Shown piece after piece: positions 55,120 through 63,051 of a stretch of 64,000 bases of DNA (positions are counted from its first letter, which is position 1; each line of letters opens with the position of its first letter). Source of the stretch: Ignavibacteriota bacterium (GTDB lineage Bacteria > Bacteroidota > Ignavibacteria > Ignavibacteriales > Melioribacteraceae); contig PAAX01000026.1 in the NCBI GenBank assembly GCA_002698995.1, forward strand, positions 310,001 to 374,000, given 5' to 3'. The translations under genes and the position numbers were made by a program. The notes below the pieces were generated by a model. It ran no database searches, had not been told where the DNA came from, and saw nothing but the letters and a program-made list of their open reading frames with translations.

Positions 55120-56631
55120 TTAGTTTTGTATTGCGCCTATATTAGGAGTGTAATTAGGGGGGATAATATTTCCTAATAAATCATAGTAATTATTGTCAAG
55201 ATTTATTCCTTTTGATTTGGCAGGTGAATCTTCCTTTAATGAAAAATCACCATAATCTTCTGAAGAATTCCAGTAACTATCAACAAACTTCGGATCGCAA
55301 AATTTATCTCCATTTACATTTTTTTTGCTTAACCACTCTTCATTTAGATCATTCTTTTTAATATAAAATTCCTTCCAAACTAGTTCCGCTCTGTAAACTC
55401 CACCATGTATTTCATCATAATAAACCTTTGTACCTTCTTTATATTCTCTCACATAAATAATATTCTCACTGTAAGGATTAAAGAAAATATTATTATGAAA
55501 ATTATTATCACTCCAGATTAATTTAGTTTTATAGGATTCTATAATTGTGCCGTCTTTATATATCAGTTTCACATTATGCGGAGTTGAAAGCCACCCCGAT
55601 CTTCCAACAAAAATATTATTTGCAATCAAATTATTATTAAATCCGTATTTCCCTTTTCCGCAGTATGGTACTGGGTTCTGCGGATTCCATCCAAAAAAGA
55701 ATGAATAATTATTCTGAGTAACAACAGTATTATTGTAAATTTTTGAATTGGTTAAGTTTACCAATTGCAAACCAATTCCATTTGTCTGTAAAACAACGTT
55801 GCACCTAATTATTGTGCTGTCTGCACTTCCTGAATGAACACTATGTTTAATACCAGCACCATAAGTTCCCGAGATCAAATTAAATTCAATTGTATTTTTA
55901 TTTCCTTCTGCAAAATTAATTCCACTTCTGCCCGAGTTATAAACTTTGTTATGATGAATCCAGTTGGAACCTTGACCATATAATTGAATACCAAGATTTA
56001 ATTGCTGGATAGAATTTTTTACTGTACAATATCCAATCTCAATATTATTCATAACCGCTTGATTCCATTTTTCGGCACCAATCTCAACCGATTGAGCATA
56101 AAAATCAATCCCGCTTCTAACCTCATTTTTAACAGCACTCCCCGATGAAACACAATAAAGCAGTTTTACATTTTTTATAACAGAATCAAAATTGTTCAGA
56201 TAATTATGAAATTTTATTTCACCAATGAAGTGTATGTTTTTAATTATAACATAAGAAATGTTTGATGCAAATAAGGCTGTTGATGTTCTGGAGTTTTCAC
56301 AGCTTATAATTGGTTTATTTCCCGGACCGTAAGCAGAAATAACAATAGGATTAATTTCAGTTCCATGTAATCCTTTTCCAGTAATATTTATAACGGCATT
56401 TAATAGATCTAATGGCCGCCATTCTTGATTTCTTCTGAATAGAATTGTATCTCCCGGATTGAAGGACTGCCACATTGTATTTAAATGTTCAATCGATCTC
56501 CAAGCTTTCCAAGGTGCTTTACCGGAATTGTCATCAGAACCGATTTTGCTATCTATATAAAAACATGAACAGTTCAGTTCCATATTTATGAGAAAAATAG
56601 AAGCAATAAAATATTTAATGACAGTTCGCAT
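55120..56631 (-). CDS. Secreted right-handed beta-helix protein without T9SS tail
   Basis: 503 residues. Clear paralogue of the N-terminal third of the gene at 51132: FYIDSKIGSDDNSGKAPWKA, NPGDTILFRRNQEWRPLDLL, GIKHSVHSGSADSTIIRCNV, NSKIYNNTVVTQNNYSF. Signal segment at residues 5-22 with Cys (ELNCSCFY) that could make it a lipoprotein. It lacks the Ig, CBM-like and T9SS modules. It sits between its paralogue (convergent) and the psd-like gene (same strand, 12 bases upstream), so it may belong to the latter's operon. Confidence 0.88.
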   Translation of the reverse strand: MRTVIKYFIASIFLINMELNCSCFYIDSKIGSDDNSGKAPWKAWRSIEHLNTMWQSFNPGDTILFRRNQEWRPLDLLNAVINITGKGLHGTEINPIVISAYGPGNKPIISCENSRTSTALFASNISYVIIKNIHFIGEIKFHNYLNNFDSVIKNVKLLYCVSSGSAVKNEVRSGIDFYAQSVEIGAEKWNQAVMNNIEIGYCTVKNSIQQLNLGIQLYGQGSNWIHHNKVYNSGRSGINFAEGNKNTIEFNLISGTYGAGIKHSVHSGSADSTIIRCNVVLQTNGIGLQLVNLTNSKIYNNTVVTQNNYSFFFGWNPQNPVPYCGKGKYGFNNNLIANNIFVGRSGWLSTPHNVKLIYKDGTIIESYKTKLIWSDNNFHNNIFFNPYSENIIYVREYKEGTKVYYDEIHGGVYRAELVWKEFYIKKNDLNEEWLSKKNVNGDKFCDPKFVDSYWNSSEDYGDFSLKEDSPAKSKGINLDNNYYDLLGNIIPPNYTPNIGAIQN

Positions 56632-56643
56632 TGTAAAAAATTA

Positions 56644-57450
56644 TTATGTTAATTCGGCAATTCTTGTTAATCCTGCTTTCACATAATCATTTTCTTTAAC
56701 CAATATTTTTATAGAATCGGATTGAGGGAGAATTAAATCTACTTGTGAACCAAATCGTATTTTTCCAATTCTGCTTCCTGCTTCAATCCATTGATCCGGC
56801 TTAACAAATAGAACTATCATACGTACAAGTCTTGAGGCTATTTGTACAAGTCCGATATTTATATTCTTACCTTCAATAACCATAACTGTTCTTTCATTTT
56901 CCAAAATCGATTTTTGATGCTTGAGGGATTTGAAACTCCCTTTAATATGATTAATAATTTTTACCTTTCCCGAAATTGGAGATCGATTAACATGCACATC
57001 AATAAAGCTCATGCCAATACCAATATGGTAAGCAGAATTATTTAAGTATTTTGTATGAGTAAAATCCTCAATTTTATAAACACTGTTCTTTTTTTCAGAA
57101 AGGATTGAATTTCCTTCTTTTATTCTTTTTATGTAAAGTATTCTTCCATCAGCGGGTGAATAGATTACTTTCTCATTTGGACAGGTTATTCTATCGGGAT
57201 CACGATAAAATTTCCAAAGTAATAGTGAGATTGATATTACAGCCGTTAAAAATATTTGAAACAGAACAACGGCAATAATAGGCAGTTTCCAGAAAATCAA
57301 TACTGCATACATAATTACTATTATCAGCGGAATTAGGTTTATTAAAAATATTATTACAGATTTCATTGGTAATTCCCATTTATATGAAATAGGAACTACC
57401 ATGATAACTGCGATTGCAATTGTTGAAATTACTAATTCAATTAAGTTCAT
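56644..57450 (-). CDS. Phosphatidylserine-decarboxylase-like protein
   Basis: 268 residues. N-terminal two or three membrane segments (residues ~5-75), then a short-type PSD core: IYSPADGRILYIKR, GIGMSFIDVHVNRSPISGKV, and the self-processing site RFGSQVDLILP with Ser at 235, which becomes the pyruvoyl group. The classical enzyme decarboxylates phosphatidylserine to phosphatidylethanolamine. Here it closes an unusual acyl/ATP-grasp cluster and may act on a related serine or amino-acid lipid. It is preceded by a 133-nt inverted-repeat element. Confidence 0.9.
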   Translation of the reverse strand: MNLIELVISTIAIAVIMVVPISYKWELPMKSVIIFLINLIPLIIVIMYAVLIFWKLPIIAVVLFQIFLTAVISISLLLWKFYRDPDRITCPNEKVIYSPADGRILYIKRIKEGNSILSEKKNSVYKIEDFTHTKYLNNSAYHIGIGMSFIDVHVNRSPISGKVKIINHIKGSFKSLKHQKSILENERTVMVIEGKNINIGLVQIASRLVRMIVLFVKPDQWIEAGSRIGKIRFGSQVDLILPQSDSIKILVKENDYVKAGLTRIAELT

Positions 57451-57462
57451 AGTTTCTATCGT

Positions 57463-57595
57463 GGATCCGACTTCTGCTGTTCACTAAAGGAATTAATTAT
57501 CCAGCCAAATAATTAGTTGAGCTGCCTCCGGGCAAAAGCAGTTCAAATTTCCTTTTAAAGAGGGTGCTTTTTGTGTGATTTACAGAAGCGGATCC
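57463..57595. repeat. 133-nt inverted-repeat element between carrier/transferase fusion and psd-like gene
   Basis: GGATCCG-A-CTTCTG (57463-57476) pairs with CAGAAGCGGATCC (57583-57595), one-base bulge. AAAGGAA (57486-57492) pairs with TTCCTTT (57549-57555), and GAGCTGC (57519-57525) with GCAGTTC (57538-57544) through one G-U. The element fills the gap from 5 bases after the fusion's stop to 12 bases before the psd-like ATG. It could be a leader RNA controlling the psd-like gene, or a short mobile element with terminal inverted repeats. One G-U/A-C position favours plus-strand pairing slightly. Confidence 0.7.
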
Positions 57596-57600
57596 TAATT

Positions 57601-58380
57601 TTATTTTATGATATGCTCGAAATAAAGAAAATTTATAATTACTGAAATTATCAGCAGGAATAATTCTATTCTCTTTTTAAAATCATACTTTACTTCGATT
57701 TTATTTTCGTTTGAATCTTTATCTTCTTCTTGAATCAAAGTTTCTTTTGGTCCATAAAGATGATCACTTTTCAAAATTGCTACCGCAGTTACGTAATCAT
57801 TTGTATGCGAAATTGAAATCGATATTTCATCATTATAGTAAGGAACTCCATCCTTCCTATTTAATATTTCAATTTCCTTTAATGAAATATTTTGCGAACT
57901 GCTTAGTATTTTTTTTACAGCCTCCTTAGCGGCATACTTACCGGCAAAGCTTTCTTTAGGATTTTCTTTTAATAAACAGTACGATATTTCATTATTAGTA
58001 AAATTGGAAGAATAAAATTCATCAGTCCAATAATCATTACAATTTGGGAGATTATTTATCAACTCAATATCAATACCAATTGGGTTAGAGGTTTTAATTT
58101 CTTTATTTGATTCAGAAATTCCGGTAGTACTTTTAATAAATGGTAAATTCTCGGGATTTAAATTTACATCAATACACAGATGATTTTCTAATTCACCAAA
58201 AGTTTTAATCCCCCAGTAATTATTTATCTTAAGACCGATCCGTGAGAGTTCGGAGTACATTCTAGCAGTTAAAATTGATCCACCTAATTTTGATTGTCTG
58301 ATATCTGTTTTAGAATTGATCTCATTAACGGAGCAATTTAAAAACTTAGAAACAATATTTTTAGCTTGATAACTTTCCAT
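57601..58380 (-). CDS. Carrier-like domain / 4'-phosphopantetheinyl transferase fusion with membrane anchor
   Basis: 259 residues. Residues ~1-70 look like an acyl- or peptidyl-carrier domain, with LGGSIL (32-37) where carriers have LGGHSL or DSL; S35 may be the attachment Ser. Residues ~100-205 are an AcpS-type transferase: IGIDIELI (101-108), FAGKYAAKEAVKKIL (145-159), ISISISHTNDYVTAVAI. A charged linker and one hydrophobic segment (LFLLIISVIINFLYFEHII) end the protein. Carrier and activating enzyme in one membrane-anchored chain is unusual. It lies four bases after the E2-like gene with GGGG ten bases upstream. Confidence 0.84.
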   Translation of the reverse strand: MESYQAKNIVSKFLNCSVNEINSKTDIRQSKLGGSILTARMYSELSRIGLKINNYWGIKTFGELENHLCIDVNLNPENLPFIKSTTGISESNKEIKTSNPIGIDIELINNLPNCNDYWTDEFYSSNFTNNEISYCLLKENPKESFAGKYAAKEAVKKILSSSQNISLKEIEILNRKDGVPYYNDEISISISHTNDYVTAVAILKSDHLYGPKETLIQEEDKDSNENKIEVKYDFKKRIELFLLIISVIINFLYFEHIIK

Positions 58381-58384
58381 TTTG

Positions 58385-59632
58385 CTAATTCCCCAATAAG
58401 CAGTTAATACAAATGAAATCTATTTTACCATCACTATTAATAATTCTTATCAACCCCTTACCGCTGAGTTTGCTTTCCTCTCTTAAAGAAATCAAACACT
58501 TTGAACAGATTATTATTTCCTTCAAATCAGATTTGATATAAACCTCTATTCTTTCAGCCAAATCATTAAGAAATTTTTGAGAATACTTTCCGGTTACAAC
58601 TCGATGATCAAATGAGAGAATTAAATTAATTTGATTCTCAGTTTTTCCAATTCCTAATATTGCCGATTGATTTTTGTTTATTAACGGTATAAAAAATGTT
58701 GAACGCTCAGAAGTCAAATCACTAATAGTGAAAGTAGAATTTGTTAAGTCCTCTTTGGTAAGTTCATCTTCCAAATATTTTTCCGAAAGATTTATTATTT
58801 CGGTTTCTACTCTTGGATAAGTTTTTTTATCTGCATTATAAATGGTTAACGACTTTAATCCTTTCTCCAAATCAATTGCAAAACCAATATTTACGTATTG
58901 ATAGAAGTGAATCTTGTCCTCGGAAAAATAAGAATTCAAATACTTGTATTTTTTTAGAAGTCTAGATGACTCAAAAACAATAAGCGGGAGAACCGATTGC
59001 GGCAGTGCGGTTGAATTAGTATTTATCCAGTTGTTAAGATTTTCAATATGAATTGATTTGGCTACAACACTTGTAAGATTACTGCTTTGAACTCCCCTTA
59101 AATTATCTATTTCCCTTTTCTTTGTATTTGATATTTCTTCCGTAAAAATGTCCTTATTTTCTGTGTTTAATTTTTCTTGGTCGCTCTTGTCATAATCTTT
59201 AAATCCATTATTATCTAACAAATTTGATGAAATATCTTTTGATGTAACAAAGCTAAAATTCTGAAATTGTGTATAAGGTATTTTCTTTTCGTTAATTAGT
59301 TTTTCAGCTTTTTTTGAAAACCTAGTTTTAGATGAAGTATTTATTTTTGTTGGTTTTTCTACTTTCATACTACTTTGCTTTAAGTCATCTATGTTTTGAA
59401 ATAATCTAATAATAGTTTCACCTGGCTTTATTTCGTCACCCGATTTACATAGGTATTTGATATAACCAATATTCTCCGAAGCATATTCTACATCAGCTTT
59501 TGATGTTTCATATTCGATTAAAATATCATTCTGTTTTACTTCATCACCATCATTGAAGGGGCACGATAAAATTCTTACAAATTCATCATTCACATTATCT
59601 TTGGGAAGTTTAATATCAATTGTATTATTCAT
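58385..59632 (-). CDS. 2-oxoacid dehydrogenase E2-like acyltransferase with altered active site and zinc ribbon
   Basis: 415 residues. Lipoyl domain with Lys 45 (YETSKADVEY), a peripheral-subunit-binding domain at ~104-135 (RFSKKAEKLINEKKIPYTQF) and a shortened catalytic domain. The motif HRxxDG reads HRVVTG (343-348), so the usual Asp is Thr while His remains. The C-terminus adds a zinc ribbon with CSKC (376-379) and CINC (408-411). It should receive an acyl group from the E1 encoded upstream; because the active site is changed, the acceptor may not be CoA. The start overlaps the E1 gene by eight bases. Confidence 0.87.
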   Translation of the reverse strand: MNNTIDIKLPKDNVNDEFVRILSCPFNDGDEVKQNDILIEYETSKADVEYASENIGYIKYLCKSGDEIKPGETIIRLFQNIDDLKQSSMKVEKPTKINTSSKTRFSKKAEKLINEKKIPYTQFQNFSFVTSKDISSNLLDNNGFKDYDKSDQEKLNTENKDIFTEEISNTKKREIDNLRGVQSSNLTSVVAKSIHIENLNNWINTNSTALPQSVLPLIVFESSRLLKKYKYLNSYFSEDKIHFYQYVNIGFAIDLEKGLKSLTIYNADKKTYPRVETEIINLSEKYLEDELTKEDLTNSTFTISDLTSERSTFFIPLINKNQSAILGIGKTENQINLILSFDHRVVTGKYSQKFLNDLAERIEVYIKSDLKEIIICSKCLISLREESKLSGKGLIRIINSDGKIDFICINCLLGN

Positions 59633-61571
59633 GGATTAATTCACTTATCTCACTTATAACTTTCTGTTCATTTGGAATTACAAAATTCTCTAATTCAGCT
59701 GCTGAAGGAATTGGAACCATCTCCGCTGCTATTCTTTTTATATTTAATCCTACTTTAACTTTTTCAATTATTGTAGAAATTATTTCACTTCCTATTCCTC
59801 CTTCAAGTTTTCCTTCTTCAAGTGTTATTAAATTTTTTGTAATTACTGCCGATTCAATTATAGAATCTACTTCAATAGGAGAAAGCTTTGAAATAACAAA
59901 TACTTCACTGAAAAGCTCATGTTCATAAAATATTTCATCGATTACTTTTTTTATAAGTGAAACTGAACCGCCGTACGTAACAATTGTTAAATCTGGTTTA
60001 TGGTTAACCGGACTGATTTTAACCGTGGGATATTTCTCATTACTTTTTGTTATTTCATAATTTTCTAATTCTAATATCGAATTAAGTTTATTGTAATCGG
60101 TTTTATTTTCAATTACTATTACCGGCTGGTCATATTCATTATAAATAGTTTCATAAATTTCATAAGGATCAATCAAAGTATTTAATGCTATCACTTTTAC
60201 ATTATCAATTCCTATTAAGAATTTTTCCAATGACTGCGAATGAGTCGGACCATAACCTCTTCTTCCTCCCATAGGAGTTCTTATAACAACGGGACATTTA
60301 ACTTGTTTGTTATACTGATGATAAAATTTTCCGGCATGATTAATTATTTGATCCATACATAGGGTTATAAAATCACCAAACATAATTTCAACAAATGGAT
60401 GATATCCCATTAACGACAGTCCAATTCCGAAACCTGTTATCGCCGATTCACTAATAGGAGTTTCAATTACTTGAGTGGGATACAGCTTTGATAAATCTCG
60501 GGAAATCTTAAACGCACCACCATAAGGGTATTTTACATCTTCACCAATCATAATTACTTTTGAGTCTTTTTTCATGTAATCATTAAAGAATTTATAAATT
60601 CTATCTGATATTTTTTGATTAGTATATTCTATTTTGCCCCACTCAATATTATTCTGCTTATGATTTTTAGTTATATAATTTTCTATATCAAGAGTATTTA
60701 ATGATTCAAGCTTAGAAGCAATATCTTTAATTTCATTAACGGCAGTTTGATACATTTTATTATATTCATCCGGATTTGATATTTTGTATCTATTTATTAA
60801 ATCTTTTTGTTTATATAATTCAATTTCTTTAGGATCTCTGTTATCATCCCCTTTTGAATGTGCATTTAATCTATAAGTATTAATTAGTAAAAAGGCCGGT
60901 TTTCTTAAATTGCGAACAAAGGATACTGCTTCATCGGAAGCAACAATAAGATTTTCTAAATCCCAAGTATCAGTTTGGAAGGTTTCAATCGCAAAGGATT
61001 TCACTCTGTATATTATATCACCTGCTAAGTGTTCTCGCAATGGTGTAGCTTGAGCATAAAAATTATTTTCACATATGACAAGTAAAGGGAGATTATATAG
61101 TGAGATTAAATTCAAGCTTTCATATAATGTACCTGATCCGAAAGTTCCATCACCAATAAATACTGCAACAATATCATCTTTAGATTCATTTTTCTTTGCA
61201 AAGGAAATGCCTGCTGCAATTGGGACAATTCCACCCTGGATTCCATTCGATAGAAAATTTTTATTGAATAAATGCTGACTGCTTCCAATTCCGCCGCATA
61301 TTCCATTTTGTTTCCCCATTAATTCAGCTATTAATCCACTAAAATCATTCTTAAATGCTAAATAATGTCCGTGACATCTATGATTAGAGACAACAAAATC
61401 ATTATCCCTTAAGCAGTTGCAGACAGCAATTGCGTTGAACTCTTGTCCAACACAAGTATGAATAGTGCCGTTTAACTTCCCTTCTGAGAATAACTTTAAA
61501 AATAGTTCTTCGGTCTCTCTAATCTTTACAGCTTCTTGGAATAGAGAAGTAAGAATTTCACTTTGCAGCAT
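59625..61571 (-). CDS. Fused E1 alpha-beta 2-oxoacid dehydrogenase (thiamine-dependent)
   Basis: 648 residues. Alpha part ~1-320 with TPP motif GDGTFGSGTLYESL ... CENNFYAQATP and RLNAHSKGDDNRD; beta part ~330-648 with MIGEDVKYPYGGAFK, ETPISESAITGFGIGLSL and RRGYGPTHSQSLEKF. It decarboxylates a 2-oxoacid (pyruvate-, branched-chain- or acetoin-type) and passes the acyl group to E2. The two subunits are usually separate genes. No E3 gene is visible. It starts one base after the radical-SAM stop. Confidence 0.93.
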   Translation of the reverse strand: MLQSEILTSLFQEAVKIRETEELFLKLFSEGKLNGTIHTCVGQEFNAIAVCNCLRDNDFVVSNHRCHGHYLAFKNDFSGLIAELMGKQNGICGGIGSSQHLFNKNFLSNGIQGGIVPIAAGISFAKKNESKDDIVAVFIGDGTFGSGTLYESLNLISLYNLPLLVICENNFYAQATPLREHLAGDIIYRVKSFAIETFQTDTWDLENLIVASDEAVSFVRNLRKPAFLLINTYRLNAHSKGDDNRDPKEIELYKQKDLINRYKISNPDEYNKMYQTAVNEIKDIASKLESLNTLDIENYITKNHKQNNIEWGKIEYTNQKISDRIYKFFNDYMKKDSKVIMIGEDVKYPYGGAFKISRDLSKLYPTQVIETPISESAITGFGIGLSLMGYHPFVEIMFGDFITLCMDQIINHAGKFYHQYNKQVKCPVVIRTPMGGRRGYGPTHSQSLEKFLIGIDNVKVIALNTLIDPYEIYETIYNEYDQPVIVIENKTDYNKLNSILELENYEITKSNEKYPTVKISPVNHKPDLTIVTYGGSVSLIKKVIDEIFYEHELFSEVFVISKLSPIEVDSIIESAVITKNLITLEEGKLEGGIGSEIISTIIEKVKVGLNIKRIAAEMVPIPSAAELENFVIPNEQKVISEISELIHE

Positions 61572-61572
61572 G

Positions 61573-63033
61573 TTAGTTTTGTTTTAATATGTATGTAGAA
61601 TTTTTCTTTAATAGATTGTTATAACGAATTTTCTCAAAAATATTTCTGAGAAATAAATTCTTAAAGAAGAGCTTTTCAAAAAAATCAACATAGAAAAAAT
61701 GTTTAATTAAAAACCTAGAAAATGGAATCTTCTTAAACATTCTGATTGCTGTATTTTTCATGACTTCAATTTCAACTTCGTGACATAATTTCAACATCTT
61801 TCTTCTTACTTTTGCCGGAAGTTCAGGGGTTTCAAAAACCGGGTAATTTTTTTCTTCTGTAGCTTCATTTAGATAGACTTCAGGCTGAACAATAAAGAGA
61901 TTATTATCTTTAACATAATCGAACATTTCCGTACCAGGATAAGGTATTGCATTATTAAAATTTACTCTTGCAATAGGATATTTTCTTGCAAATTTGATGC
62001 AGTCATATATGTCATCAACTGTTTCTTTTGGTGTACCAACTATTATAAATGCTTTTACATCAAGTCCTAATTCACAAGCTGTTTTAACTGCGAATTCAAT
62101 CTGCTCAAAGGTTTCCCCTTTCTTTAAATCTTTTAATACTTTATTGTTACCTCCGTCAACTCCAAATCCTACTTCTCTAACACCAATATCCATCATGCGT
62201 TTAAGCATTTCTCTATCAACTCTATCAGCTCTAATTCCGTTAGAACACCTTATTAGTAAATCATTTAATCCTCTATTCTCAATTTCTTCGCATATTTCAA
62301 AAACTCTTTCCTTAAGCAAAGTAAAATTGTCATCATCAATTGCAAACTGCTTGTAGCCATGTTTTCTCCAGTATTCAATTTCATCAACAAAGTTATTTAC
62401 ACTTCTCTTTCTAAATTTTCGTCCCAATAGTTTATTTGGACAAAAAGTACAAAGTTGAACGCATCCTCTACTCGAGCTTATTGGTATTTGTTTTGAGTAA
62501 TGACTGAGATCAAATTTGTAATATCTTGGAAAGCTATAACTATCCAAATTATTTTGTAATTCCCTATAACCATTAAATACAATATTACCGTTTACTCTAT
62601 GAATAACTCCTTTGATATTACTGATTTCTTTTTCACCTTTACAAATTTCTACAAGAGTTTCTTCTCCTTCGTGAACTACACCTAAATCAATACTGCTGCA
62701 TTCATTAAGTACTTCCTCTTTTAGAATTGTAACATGATGTCCACCAACAACTATATCTATATCTGGAAAATCTTTTTTGATTGTATCAATTAATTTGTAA
62801 GTATGTTTATAACCTAGAGTAATCATGCTTACACCTATTAAATCCGGTTTTAATGATTTGATTACCTTTGATAAGTAATTATATGAGTAACCAATCCTCA
62901 TATCTACATAACCGTAATCAATTTCTTCATTAAATAAAGCTTGTGCTAAATAGCCTATTCCGGCGGGAACTCTTAATCCCCCATATCTGCTGTTTGATGG
63001 AGGACTGACAAATAATACTTTCTTGTATTTCAT
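61573..63033 (-). CDS. B12-binding radical SAM enzyme
   Basis: 486 residues. N-terminal cobalamin-binding Rossmann domain (KKVLFVSPPSNSRYGGLRVP, DIDIVVGGHHVT at ~92-102, VVHEGEE), then the radical SAM domain with C181-x3-C185-x2-C188 (RGCVQLCTFCPN), QFAIDDDNFTL and FIIVGTPKET. A C-terminal helical part follows. Such enzymes methylate or rearrange unactivated carbons. It is in one operon with E1, E2 and the carrier fusion. The substrate is unknown. Confidence 0.93.
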   Translation of the reverse strand: MKYKKVLFVSPPSNSRYGGLRVPAGIGYLAQALFNEEIDYGYVDMRIGYSYNYLSKVIKSLKPDLIGVSMITLGYKHTYKLIDTIKKDFPDIDIVVGGHHVTILKEEVLNECSSIDLGVVHEGEETLVEICKGEKEISNIKGVIHRVNGNIVFNGYRELQNNLDSYSFPRYYKFDLSHYSKQIPISSSRGCVQLCTFCPNKLLGRKFRKRSVNNFVDEIEYWRKHGYKQFAIDDDNFTLLKERVFEICEEIENRGLNDLLIRCSNGIRADRVDREMLKRMMDIGVREVGFGVDGGNNKVLKDLKKGETFEQIEFAVKTACELGLDVKAFIIVGTPKETVDDIYDCIKFARKYPIARVNFNNAIPYPGTEMFDYVKDNNLFIVQPEVYLNEATEEKNYPVFETPELPAKVRRKMLKLCHEVEIEVMKNTAIRMFKKIPFSRFLIKHFFYVDFFEKLFFKNLFLRNIFEKIRYNNLLKKNSTYILKQN

Positions 63034-63051
63034 TTAAGTTTCCTATCGTTT

